The notes: generated from the letters alone by a model not told the origin. Positions 8,807 to 16,080 are shown, counted from the first letter of the stretch. The stretch: 21,082 bases of DNA from Bacteroidales bacterium GP2 (GCA_001701115.1 DAAJ01000064.1:1-21082); one strand, 5' to 3'. Program-made: numbers and translations.

Positions 8807-10279
8807 TCAAGCGTCAGGGTCAGGCTGCGGTGGGGCAACATCATTTATGGCTGTAGTGCTCAATCCATGTTTGAGCCATGAACCTTTAATGAGCCTCCAC
8901 AGGAATATTGCTCCACGGAAAGTAAGTTCGATACACATTGCTGTCCAAACTCCGGCGAGTCCCATTGTTGGAGCAAGAATTGCAGCGAGAGGAATGCGCA
9001 CAAGCCAGATACTTCCGAAGTTCATTATTGCCGGCAAGATGGTGTCCCCTACTCCAATCATAACTCCGTAAGCAACAATGGATGCTGCAAACATGGGTTC
9101 AGCCCATGCTTCGATACGCAGTGCCTGCGAGCCGAGTTCAGCTATCTCCTTTACAGGTGTGAAAAGATCCATGAGCAAAGGTGCCGTAAGCCACATGATT
9201 ACACCCATAAGAGTCATTATGATAATGCCTGAACATACTGTAATGTAACCGAAACTTTTTGCAAGGTCTTTGCGACCTGCCCCATAACTTTGTCCGGTAA
9301 GAGTAGTTGCCGCATCAGCTATTCCATATCCGGGCATATAACACAGTGCCTCCGCTGTAACAGCAAATGAATTTGCTGCTATAGCCATGACTCCAAGCGG
9401 AGCAACAATTATAGTTACCATTATCTGTGCCCCGCATATAACAGCATGTTCAAGTGTCATAGGCGCTGATACTTTGAGCGCATTTGAAAGCACGCGTTTT
9501 GTGGGAATGAAATTCCGGAAGGAGTTATTAACCACATATTCGCATTGCTTTCCTAAAATACACATTCCTTTTTCACGCCAGCATAGGTAATACATTACCG
9601 CTGTTGCACAGACGCATTCGGCGGCAACTGTGCCAAGTGCGGCACCAAGCACTCCGAGTCCTGCACCCGGCAAGACTATTTCTGTTCCAAAAATATGGAT
9701 TGCGCGTGAAGGAAAAATAAGGAAGTAATTGAAAACAACATCCAGCACACACATTATAATATTAAGCCCTCCCGGAACCTTCATATTTCCTGAAGCCCTC
9801 AATATTGCACAGCCAAGGTAGTTGAGGGTGAGCATAGGGAGCGCAGCAACAAAAACAAAGAAGTAGACAGTTGATTGCTTTGCCACATAGCCGTCTCCTC
9901 CAAGCCAATATGGAAGAAATGGTGAAATAGCCATGCCTATTACAGCCATTATTATGCCGAAGCATAAAGATGCAACAATTCCCTGGCGGAGTACAGCCCT
10001 TGCAGTGCGGTAGTCGCTTGCTCCAACCCTGTGTGCAACCTGTACTGAAAAACCGACAGTAGCAGCGGAACATATTCCCCAGAAAAGCCAAAGGCTTGTG
10101 GAAACCAATCCAACCGCAGCACTGTCATCAGCACCGAGCCGTCCTACCATCGCCGCATCGATATATTGCATAAGGATGCTTGACAATTGCGCCATTATTG
10201 CAGGAAACGAAAGTTTTGCCGTCAGAACAATTTTTTGCCTGAGGCTTAAAGGTTTTCCGGATTGAATAAGCGATATCAA
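8807..10279 (-). CDS. MATE family multidrug/sodium efflux transporter
   Basis: This inner-membrane antiporter has 490 residues, usual for the family, and alternating hydrophobic segments consistent with about 12 transmembrane helices in two halves. MATE hallmarks are AKLSFPAIMAQLSSILMQYIDAAMVGRLG at the N-terminus and, after the central loop, the repeat start APMTLEHAVICGAQ with GIADAATTLTGQSYGAGR. No ATG lies between the upstream in-frame stop and the first membrane helix, so the start is taken as TTG at 10279, five bases after the malY-like stop. The short spacing suggests translational coupling. The substrate cannot be told from sequence; sodium- or proton-driven export of cationic compounds is the family norm. 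Confidence 0.92.
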   Translation of the reverse strand: MISLIQSGKPLSLRQKIVLTAKLSFPAIMAQLSSILMQYIDAAMVGRLGADDSAAVGLVSTSLWLFWGICSAATVGFSVQVAHRVGASDYRTARAVLRQGIVASLCFGIIMAVIGMAISPFLPYWLGGDGYVAKQSTVYFFVFVAALPMLTLNYLGCAILRASGNMKVPGGLNIIMCVLDVVFNYFLIFPSRAIHIFGTEIVLPGAGLGVLGAALGTVAAECVCATAVMYYLCWREKGMCILGKQCEYVVNNSFRNFIPTKRVLSNALKVSAPMTLEHAVICGAQIMVTIIVAPLGVMAIAANSFAVTAEALCYMPGYGIADAATTLTGQSYGAGRKDLAKSFGYITVCSGIIIMTLMGVIMWLTAPLLMDLFTPVKEIAELGSQALRIEAWAEPMFAASIVAYGVMIGVGDTILPAIMNFGSIWLVRIPLAAILAPTMGLAGVWTAMCIELTFRGAIFLWRLIKGSWLKHGLSTTAINDVAPPQPDPDA

Positions 10280-10284
10280 TTTAA

Positions 10285-11445
10285 TCAGATTTTTTCAATG
10301 TAACTGCATAGCCTGTCAAGCCCTTCGGCAAGAGTGGACTTAGGACAAGCTATATTAATGCGTATGAATCCTTCCTTGCCGTACATATCCCCGGCATTGA
10401 CCCACACTTTAGCTTCTTCTTTAAGTTTTTCTTCAAGTGTTTCCGATGGAATACCCAAAGCTTTAATGTCTACCCATGGAAGATAAGTGGCTTCAAGCAG
10501 TGTAACCGGACATTGAGGAAGTCTTGCCGCAAGCGTGTCGCGGGTATAAAGCCAGTTTTGCCAAAGGTAACTTTTAAGCTGTTCAAGCCATTTATCACCT
10601 TCAGAAGAATATGATGCAATCAATGCGACCGGACCGAAAGGATTTACATCACAGACTTCATTTATATTGATAGCCCTGTCAACAGCATTTCTTACCTGTT
10701 GGTCCGGACAAACAATATTAGCTATCTGGAGTCCTGCTGTGTTGAATGCCTTTGAGGGTGAAAGGCATACCACCGCGCTTGAATCAATGGTGCCGTAAGG
10801 AACATATTTGAATCCGGGCATTGTAAGTTCACAATGGATTTCATCACTTACAACCCTGACTCCGTGTGAAGCACATATATCCCGGACTTTTCCAAGTTCT
10901 TCCGCTGTCCAACATCTTCCAGCTGGATTATGAGGATTGCAAAGGAGCATGAGAGTGGCATTTGGTTGCGAACAAGCTTTTTCAAGTGCATCAAAATCCA
11001 TCTGATAAGTAAATGTATGTGAATCAATATCTACTCTTTTAAGCGGCGCATCTATTATTTCACATCCATTATTGCGTATTGAAGAGAAAAAGCAGTTGTA
11101 GACAGGTGTCTGCACGATAACTCCTTTTCCAGCTGGAGCAAGTGCCTTGATGATGGCTGAAATTGCAGGGACAACTCCGGAGGTATAAATTACCTGTTCA
11201 CGAGTGAAGTGATAATTGTGATGAGTGGCAAACCATGAAGTAAGTGAAGAATAATATTCCTCTCTTACCAATGTGTATCCGAATACTCCATGCTCCACTC
11301 TACGGCGTAAAGCATCAATCACCACCGGAGCTGTACGGAAATCCATATCGGCGACCCAAAGAGGAATTATCTCAGAGTCGTCGGTATCATCCCATTTATA
11401 GCTTCCTGAGCCGCGACGTTGCGGTGCCTCATCAAAGTAGCTCAT
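10285..11445 (-). CDS. MalY/PatB-type cystathionine beta-lyase (PLP aminotransferase fold)
   Basis: This is a fold-type I pyridoxal-phosphate enzyme of 386 residues, probably a cytoplasmic C-S beta-lyase releasing pyruvate, ammonia and a thiol from cystathionine or cysteine conjugates. The N-terminus (KWDDTDDSEIIPLWVADMDF) is characteristic of the MalY/PatB branch rather than ordinary aminotransferases. GYT near 56-58, CNPHNPAGR (169-177), SDEIHCEL with D201, and the Schiff-base lysine K232 in SPSKAFNTAGLQ are all present. A C-terminal arginine in GFIRINIACP would hold the substrate carboxylate. Its ATG overlaps the stop of the DUF3737 gene by four bases (ATGA). The true substrate is uncertain. 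Confidence 0.9.
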   Translation of the reverse strand: MSYFDEAPQRRGSGSYKWDDTDDSEIIPLWVADMDFRTAPVVIDALRRRVEHGVFGYTLVREEYYSSLTSWFATHHNYHFTREQVIYTSGVVPAISAIIKALAPAGKGVIVQTPVYNCFFSSIRNNGCEIIDAPLKRVDIDSHTFTYQMDFDALEKACSQPNATLMLLCNPHNPAGRCWTAEELGKVRDICASHGVRVVSDEIHCELTMPGFKYVPYGTIDSSAVVCLSPSKAFNTAGLQIANIVCPDQQVRNAVDRAININEVCDVNPFGPVALIASYSSEGDKWLEQLKSYLWQNWLYTRDTLAARLPQCPVTLLEATYLPWVDIKALGIPSETLEEKLKEEAKVWVNAGDMYGKEGFIRINIACPKSTLAEGLDRLCSYIEKI

Positions 11446-12284
11446 ATTGTTTCAATTTTGCAGTCTGCAGGCGCTTTGATGTTTTCATCAATTATGATTT
11501 TACCATAGCCTTTCGCACGGATTATGCCTGATGTTGGATTTTTAACGCTTGTAATTATGCTGTTTACTGTAGCATCAACGCAGCTTTCCTCGAATGCAAG
11601 ATCGCAGTCAGGTTCAAAAATACAGTCCTCAAGCACAAGGTTCTTGCAGTAGCATAGAGGCTGCGTGCCTGAAATTTTGCAACGGACAAGACGAAGGTTA
11701 TTTGAGTACCAGCCAAGGTATTCTCCTGTAAGCTCTGTATCGTAAACAGTTACATTTTCTGTATTCCAGAATGCGTCCTTTGAATCAATAACAGCATTAT
11801 GGATTTCAACATTATGGCAATACTGGAAAGAGTAGTTGCCTTGTTGTTTCCAGTTATTGAGCTTTATATCATCGCAGTGCATGAAAATGTAGTCAGCATG
11901 CTCGACAACCACATCATCAGCTTCTATGCCTTTACAATGCCACAATGTTTCCTGAGCATTTGGAATGCGCACATCGGTGAGTTTTATTCCGGACATGTCC
12001 CTGAACATTTTTGGAGCCTCAACAAGTGTTGACTTCATTTCAAGGTTATGGGAGTACCATAGTGCCGCCCTTGCTCCTTCAGTGAAGAGACAGTCAGCTA
12101 TAGTGAAGCGGTCAACATGCCAGAAAGGGTATTTGCCCTCAAAGCGGCAATGTACAGCTTCGATGTCAGAACATTCCTTAAGTGCTGATTCTCCGGTGTG
12201 TACAGTTACATTTTCCAACCGGAGATTATGACGTGCGAATAGTGGACGTTCTCCCTCAAACTCTTGATCCTTGATTAATTCCAT
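11442..12284 (-). CDS. DUF3737 family right-handed beta-helix protein
   Basis: This 280-residue protein fits DUF3737: it opens with MELIKDQEFEGERPLFA and consists of short repeating turns with regular cysteine, tryptophan and asparagine positions (for example FWHVDRFTIADC, LWYSHNLEM, LWHCKGIEADDV, FMHCDDIKLNNW, LGWYSNNLRLVRC). That pattern is a pentapeptide- or pectate-lyase-like beta-helix. There is no signal peptide, so it is probably cytoplasmic. I start at the ATG at 12284; the longer frame to 12374 runs through the -7 promoter element and is unlikely. The 3' end overlaps the malY-like gene by four bases. I recall DUF3737 genes next to MalY-like genes in other genomes, but the biochemical role is not known to me. 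Confidence 0.88.
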   Translation of the reverse strand: MELIKDQEFEGERPLFARHNLRLENVTVHTGESALKECSDIEAVHCRFEGKYPFWHVDRFTIADCLFTEGARAALWYSHNLEMKSTLVEAPKMFRDMSGIKLTDVRIPNAQETLWHCKGIEADDVVVEHADYIFMHCDDIKLNNWKQQGNYSFQYCHNVEIHNAVIDSKDAFWNTENVTVYDTELTGEYLGWYSNNLRLVRCKISGTQPLCYCKNLVLEDCIFEPDCDLAFEESCVDATVNSIITSVKNPTSGIIRAKGYGKIIIDENIKAPADCKIETI

Positions 12285-12306
12285 AGATTTGTTGTATTTA
12301 ATTATT

Positions 12307-12315
12307 GCAAAGTTA
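12307..12315 (-). promoter_or_regulatory. -7 element for the DUF3737-malY-MATE-upp transcript
   Basis: TAACTTTGC on the minus strand at 12315-12307 is a perfect Bacteroidetes -7 element, 22 bases upstream of the DUF3737 ATG. A TTG at the -33 spacing is not evident, so only the -7 half is well supported. Confidence 0.55.
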
Positions 12316-12374
12316 TACAAAAATACTAAGTGATGCCCGGAGGCATTAACCAGTATTGCTGAACTTATTAACAA

Positions 12375-12404
12375 TTTTACGGCTTAATATACTTTTTACG
12401 GTTA
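12375..12404 (+). repeat. direct repeat of TTTTACGG in the divergent promoter region
   Basis: TTTTACGG occurs at 12375-12382 and again at 12394-12401, exactly 19 bases apart (about two helical turns). The second copy extends to TTTTACGGTTA and overlaps the -33 position of the phospholipase promoter. The same 11-mer occurs twice in the upp-nadA spacer. It may be a regulator-binding site or a promoter feature; function is unproven. Confidence 0.4.
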
Positions 12405-12415
12405 AAAAAATAATG

Positions 12416-12424
12416 TAACTTTGC
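12416..12424 (+). promoter_or_regulatory. -7 element for the phospholipase A gene
   Basis: TAACTTTGC at 12416-12424 matches the -7 consensus. A T-rich stretch at 12393-12397, about 19 bases upstream, takes the -33 position but lacks the TTG core. Initiation near 12431 would give a very short leader before the ATG at 12439. Confidence 0.55.
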
Positions 12425-12438
12425 GGCATTATCACATT

Positions 12439-13317
12439 ATGGTTACATTTAAATCTCATTTTCAGTTATTTGTGAGAGGATTGTTAGTTGCAATAATTTT
12501 TGCGGCAGCAGTCCCTGAAGTTCATTGCCAGATTATGAACCAGGATACTAATGTCATTAAAATAGAGAATACAAGCGACAGTATCCGCAAGGCAATGGAC
12601 AATGGACCTTATTTTTCGCTATATAAGGATAACTATTTTATTTTTGGCACTTCAATAGGTCCCAAACCTACCAGGGAAAATTCCAATATAAAATTTCAGA
12701 TTTCAATAGCCCAGCGTCTTACAAAGAGTGTGCTGCCCTGGCATACTTACCTTTTTTTGTTCTACAGCCAGAAATGTTTCTGGAATGTGCTTGAGCGCTC
12801 CATGCCGATGACTGACCTCAATTTCAATCCGGGCATAGGTTTGGTAAAACCTCTTTTCGTAAAGAACCAGTTCATAGGAAAATTGCTTTTGCTTCTTGAA
12901 CATGAGAGCAATGGTCGCGACGGTGCCGCATCGCGTTCATGGAATAAGGTGTCACTTGCCGCAAACATAATGATTGAACCTAATTTCATTGTGCATGGCA
13001 AAGTATGGATTCCTATAATTGACAGCAACCTGAACAAGGATATCCTCAATTATTGCGGAATATACCAGATGGGCACATCTTTTTCCACACCCAACAAACG
13101 CTTTGGAGCTTCAGTTATTCTTACTAAGCGAAAAGGGTGGAAACTCGACTACAATACCATCATAGAGCTTAATTATCGCATTTTCCCCCGCGATAACCAG
13201 TACCTTTTCTTTCAGTACTATAATGGTTATGGCGAGGGATTGCTTGCATACAAGGAGTTTCACTCCCAGTTGCGTGTAGGCATTGTAATCAAGCCTCAGC
13301 TCTTCAGCGAATATTAA
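12439..13317 (+). CDS. pldA: outer-membrane phospholipase A (OMPLA/PldA family)
   Basis: This is a 292-residue outer-membrane beta-barrel enzyme that hydrolyses acyl chains of phospholipids misplaced in the outer leaflet. The OMPLA catalytic block is clear: LEHESNGRDG with H155 and S157, then SRSWN with N169, matching the His-Ser-Asn triad. The preceding WHTYLFLFYSQKCFWNV and NFNPGIGL correspond to the strand segments before the catalytic block. A hydrophobic signal peptide covers about residues 8-30. The start is ATG at 12439; a TTG at 12421 would fall inside the -7 promoter element. It is a single plus-strand gene between two minus-strand units, and its stop lies six bases from the convergent stop of the metal permease. 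Barrel strands alternate polar and aromatic residues through the C-terminus, which ends in SEY. Confidence 0.9.
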   Translation: MVTFKSHFQLFVRGLLVAIIFAAAVPEVHCQIMNQDTNVIKIENTSDSIRKAMDNGPYFSLYKDNYFIFGTSIGPKPTRENSNIKFQISIAQRLTKSVLPWHTYLFLFYSQKCFWNVLERSMPMTDLNFNPGIGLVKPLFVKNQFIGKLLLLLEHESNGRDGAASRSWNKVSLAANIMIEPNFIVHGKVWIPIIDSNLNKDILNYCGIYQMGTSFSTPNKRFGASVILTKRKGWKLDYNTIIELNYRIFPRDNQYLFFQYYNGYGEGLLAYKEFHSQLRVGIVIKPQLFSEY

Positions 13318-13323
13318 GCGCGG

Positions 13324-14562
13324 TCAGTTAACGCTTACAAATTCGTAGCCAGCAAGCTCGATTGCATCAATTATTTCTTTTGGTTCGGCATTGCCGCTAA
13401 CCGTAGCAACAGCTTTGTCGAGATTCACTTTCACCGATTCCACTCCGGGAACTTTAGCAAGGTGTTTTTCCACATTGTTTTTGCAGTGCTGGCAAGCCAT
13501 GCCTTTGATTTTGTACTCTTTAGTCATTTCTGTTATTATTTTATGGTTTTGATTTTTCCTTAATATGAAGGTGTAGGCAAGAAGTGCGAGAAGCAAGATG
13601 CTGCAAGCAGTGGGAAACCAGCCGATGGTTGCATGGCAAGCATCCACAGTTGCTACCGATGATGCAGGAATAAACCATGAAGCAGGAAGGAAAGTGTCAA
13701 TTATAAGCCCGAAAGCAATTGCCGTAACGACAACTGAGGCAACATAAATGATTGTAGCTCGTTTGCCTTGGGTTCGGGCGAGAATCATCATGGAAGCGAA
13801 GTTTGCTGCAGGTCCAGCCATAAGAAGCACGAATGCTATGCCGGGAGAGAGACCTTTCATCATCAGCGATAGCGCGATTGGAATTGAACCAGTTGCGCAA
13901 ACGTACATAGGTACCGCCACTGCGACAACTGCAAGCATTGCAAGGATTGGATAGCGGCTGAGCCCGACAAATAGGGTATCCGGCACAAGCACTGTTATAA
14001 GAGCTGCAATGATTAGCCCTGTCACAAGCCATGGTCCAACACTTGCAACCATATCCACAAGACCGTAACGGAGCGCTTCGGTCATTTTAGCAAAAAAAGA
14101 TTTTTTAGAATAGTCCTCCTCCTCAGTGGTACGGACTATTATTTCTTCATCATCGTTGTCAAATTTATTAACCATTGCTCCTCCGGCAACTGCCCCGGCA
14201 AGTGCAGCTATTGGTCGGATAATAGCAAAGGGAAGCCCGAGAAGCGAGTAGGTAGCGGCAATTGAGTCAACACCTGTTTGCGGAGTAGCTATAAGGAAAG
14301 ATGTTGTGGCGCCTTTTCCTGCTCCCTGGCGGCGGAGCGAGACAGCAGTAGGCAGGACACCGCATGAGCAAAGCGGCAACGGAATGCCGAAAAGTGCTGC
14401 TTTAATTACGGAGCTTAGGTTTCTGCCGCTAAGGTGGCGGCTCATTGTGCGCTGCTGCACAAATACATGGAGGAGTCCTGCGATGATGAAACCGAGAAGA
14501 ATATACGGCGACATCTCACAGATAATAGCCCAAAGGGAATTTATAAAATGAGTGAAGTTCAT
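13324..14562 (-). CDS. SO_0444-type Cu/Zn efflux permease with C-terminal HMA domain
   Basis: This 412-residue inner-membrane permease belongs to the YraQ/DUF318-like family that includes the SO_0444 Cu/Zn exporters. About eight hydrophobic segments are visible. The conserved cysteine motif PLCSCGVLPTA (C65, C67) sits after the second segment, followed by SLRRQGAGKGATTSFLIATPQTGVDS, both characteristic. A charged cytosolic loop (DNDDEEIIVRTTEEEDY) separates the two halves. From about residue 346 a soluble heavy-metal-associated domain follows, with GMACQHC (C357, C360) and a beta-alpha-beta pattern to the C-terminus. The HMA part probably hands metal to the channel. It has its own promoter and lies downstream of an HMA-AraC regulator. 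The exact metal is not proven by sequence. Confidence 0.9.
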   Translation of the reverse strand: MNFTHFINSLWAIICEMSPYILLGFIIAGLLHVFVQQRTMSRHLSGRNLSSVIKAALFGIPLPLCSCGVLPTAVSLRRQGAGKGATTSFLIATPQTGVDSIAATYSLLGLPFAIIRPIAALAGAVAGGAMVNKFDNDDEEIIVRTTEEEDYSKKSFFAKMTEALRYGLVDMVASVGPWLVTGLIIAALITVLVPDTLFVGLSRYPILAMLAVVAVAVPMYVCATGSIPIALSLMMKGLSPGIAFVLLMAGPAANFASMMILARTQGKRATIIYVASVVVTAIAFGLIIDTFLPASWFIPASSVATVDACHATIGWFPTACSILLLALLAYTFILRKNQNHKIITEMTKEYKIKGMACQHCKNNVEKHLAKVPGVESVKVNLDKAVATVSGNAEPKEIIDAIELAGYEFVSVN

Positions 14563-14565
14563 AAT

Positions 14566-14587
14566 TGCATTACTTTTTGGTAATGCA
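14566..14587. repeat. inverted repeat between the -7 element and start codon of the metal permease
   Basis: Perfect 8-base arms TGCATTAC (14566-14573) and GTAATGCA (14580-14587) surround a 6-base spacer. It begins four bases upstream of the permease ATG and overlaps the end of the -7 element, so a bound protein would block initiation. It resembles an operator rather than a terminator because no T-run follows. Confidence 0.6.
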
Positions 14588-14593
14588 AAGTTA
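14585..14593 (-). promoter_or_regulatory. -7 element of the metal permease gene
   Basis: TAACTTTGC on the minus strand at 14593-14585 is a perfect -7 element placed 22 bases before the ATG. No good -33 TTG is present at 19-21 bases upstream, which fits a promoter needing an activator. Confidence 0.6.
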
Positions 14594-14614
14594 ATACCTC
14601 AAATGTGCGAATAT

Positions 14615-14634
14615 GTTACACAATTTTGTGCAAC
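14615..14634. repeat. 20-base dyad upstream of the metal permease promoter
   Basis: GTTACACAA and TTGTGCAAC form arms around TT, with 8 of 9 positions complementary. The centre lies about 32 bases upstream of the -7 element, where activators commonly bind. It starts 20 bases after the AraC-type gene stop and has no following T-run, so it is not an obvious terminator. Confidence 0.55.
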
Positions 14635-14654
14635 GCTTGCATAATTATGGGAAT

Positions 14655-15209
14655 TTAAACTTCGTTGAGCGGTTTGCGAGGACATGTTTCAAGCCTGTAT
14701 TCGGTTGGTGTGATTCCTGTAACCTGCTTGAACTGGCGTGAAAGGTGTGCTGCGCTTGAATATCCGGTGCGGTCGGCAATTTCTGCAAGATTTAGTTCTT
14801 TGTATGCAAGCAGTTCTTTAACCCTTTCCACTTTCTGGGCAATATAGTAGCGCTCTATTGTCCTCCCCTCTTTTTGTGAGAAAATCCGGCTTAAAGAGTC
14901 ATACGGGATGCCAAGATGTGATTCAAGGCAAGCTGAGAGATTCCATGCGCAGGATGGTTGCTGGATGTGTTCAAGTATTGTACGTTTAGTTTTGTCAATT
15001 AGCAGCGTATCTGCATCGGTTATCCTTTCAAATCCTGCTTTAGCAAGTTCCCTGTCAAGTATTTCCAATGTAGAGGAGTTAATTTCCGTCTCTTCAATTT
15101 CCGCCATTCCTATTTCCACTTTCTTAGCATGGAGTCCGGTGGCGCGTAAAATGTCTGTCAGTGCGGCAACACAATGCCGGCATACCATATTACGGATATT
15201 TATAACCAT
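14655..15209 (-). CDS. AraC-family regulator with N-terminal HMA-like metal-binding domain
   Basis: This 184-residue protein joins two domains. Residues 1-65 look like a heavy-metal-associated fold (VINIRNMVCRHCVAAL with C10 and C13, then beta-alpha-beta elements ending in AGFERI). Residues 72-172 form an AraC/XylS DNA-binding domain with two helix-turn-helix units; the second, LAEIADRTGYSSAAHLSRQF, at about 141-160, is a clear match and is followed by VTGITPTEYR. The usual large effector domain is missing. I start at the ATG at 15209, which shares one base with the DUF2752 stop (TGATG); a GTG at 15212 is possible. The location directly upstream of the Cu/Zn permease suggests it senses metal and controls that gene, which is inference. 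Confidence 0.85.
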   Translation of the reverse strand: MVINIRNMVCRHCVAALTDILRATGLHAKKVEIGMAEIEETEINSSTLEILDRELAKAGFERITDADTLLIDKTKRTILEHIQQPSCAWNLSACLESHLGIPYDSLSRIFSQKEGRTIERYYIAQKVERVKELLAYKELNLAEIADRTGYSSAAHLSRQFKQVTGITPTEYRLETCPRKPLNEV

Positions 15210-15589
15210 CACCAGTCAAATATATTGCGTAAAATCCACCATACCACAACAATTATGAACACACTCCAAATTACTATGCCGCCATTCAGGTTATTGTAAA
15301 GTTTTGTGAAGCGGTGCTTCATCAACTGGCTGAACGCAAGCAGAGCAAGGACCGGGATAGAGACAATAAGAAGAGGGTTGTAATGCCATGCCTGGATGAT
15401 ATTGGCGTGCATAAGGGCATGGAGCGCACGCTGAGAACCACACCCGGGACATTTTAATCCTGTCAATGACAGAAATATACAGCGGGGAAACGGATGATTA
15501 GCCGGATTGAAACTCGCATAGAGCAGCAGGATTGCGACGAGTGCCACAATCCCGCTGACAATTAATGTGAGTTTTACTGGGCGTGTCAT
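15209..15589 (-). CDS. DUF2752 family membrane protein
   Basis: This 126-residue inner-membrane protein matches DUF2752: a first membrane helix (LTLIVSGIVALVAILLLYA), the signature LTGLKCPGCGSQRALHALMHANIIQAWHYNP, then two more helices and a final WWILRNIFDW. The CPGCGSQRA motif has two cysteines that could bind metal or form a disulfide. The function is unknown. The ATG at 15589 overlaps the upstream GYF_2-CD225 stop by four bases (ATGA), which is why I reject the longer frame to 15655. The downstream regulator starts at its stop codon. DUF2752 genes often lie beside CD225-type genes in Bacteroidetes. Confidence 0.87.
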   Translation of the reverse strand: MTRPVKLTLIVSGIVALVAILLLYASFNPANHPFPRCIFLSLTGLKCPGCGSQRALHALMHANIIQAWHYNPLLIVSIPVLALLAFSQLMKHRFTKLYNNLNGGIVIWSVFIIVVVWWILRNIFDW

Positions 15590-16080
15590 ACCAATGCCAT
15601 TATAATCTGGAATGGCAGAGCAATGAGCCCGAGGACAACTGTTGCGAGAATCCATATCGCCGCATTGTCCGATGCTTTTTTAGCTCCTTCATAGTCGCCT
15701 GAAGTGAAACGCGAATTGACTTTTGAGGAGTAGACAATAGCGACAATGCCTGTCGGGACGCAGCAAAACAGCATGGTGAGTATGCTCCATACTAAATATG
15801 TGGGCGGCATGGGTTGCTGCTGGCGAGGCACCTCGGGAATGTATGGAGTCTGCGGCACCTGCATGCTGAAATAGGAAGGAACTGGCGGAACAGGTGGAAT
15901 ATTTGCCTCCATGCAAGCACGAAGTTCGGGAATGGTGGATGCGGCGCACCAGTCGGCGAGTCCCGGATGCCAAACCGGGGTTTCGGGTGAAAGTGACAAC
16001 CGGGCGAGTTCCTCAAGCCCCATCGGACCGAGCCTCACTCCGTTGACAATAGCCCAATAGCGTGTATTGTTGTTTTCCAT
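15586..16080 (-). CDS. GYF_2 (DUF4339) and CD225/dispanin fusion protein
   Basis: This 164-residue protein has an N-terminal GYF_2 domain at about 8-58 (RYWAIVNGVRLGPMGLEELARL, then TPVWHPGLADWCAA). A proline-rich linker follows (PPVPPVPSYF to PMPPTY). The C-terminal CD225/dispanin region has two membrane segments (YLVWSILTMLFCCVPTGIVAIVYSS, and IWILATVVLGLIALPF) joined by SGDYEGAKKASDNA, the family signature. GYF folds normally bind proline-rich peptides, so the linker could be an internal ligand. Its ATG shares one base with the deoC stop (TGATG), and its stop overlaps the DUF2752 start. The bacterial role of dispanin domains is not established. Confidence 0.87.
   Translation of the reverse strand: MENNNTRYWAIVNGVRLGPMGLEELARLSLSPETPVWHPGLADWCAASTIPELRACMEANIPPVPPVPSYFSMQVPQTPYIPEVPRQQQPMPPTYLVWSILTMLFCCVPTGIVAIVYSSKVNSRFTSGDYEGAKKASDNAAIWILATVVLGLIALPFQIIMALV

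Noticed and set aside
12285..12374. 30-codon N-terminal extension of the DUF3737 protein
   Set aside because: It would include the -7 promoter element at 12315-12307, and the family begins at MELIKDQEF.
13697..14032. 111-codon frame inside the metal permease gene
   Set aside because: It is another frame of the same strand within a clear transporter, and its product is a cysteine/arginine-rich mixture typical of shadow frames.
13324..14562. Permease and HMA domain as two separate genes
   Set aside because: An internal ATG precedes the HMA part (near residue 346), but the frame is continuous without a stop and permease-HMA fusions are known in this family.
14615..14634. Terminator for the upstream AraC-type gene
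   Set aside because: The dyad is AT-rich in its centre and is followed by ordinary sequence rather than a T-run, so an operator is the better reading.
15590..15655. 22-codon N-terminal extension of the DUF2752 protein
   Set aside because: It overlaps the GYF_2-CD225 coding region; the ATG at 15589 gives the usual ATGA overlap and places the first membrane helix near the N-terminus.
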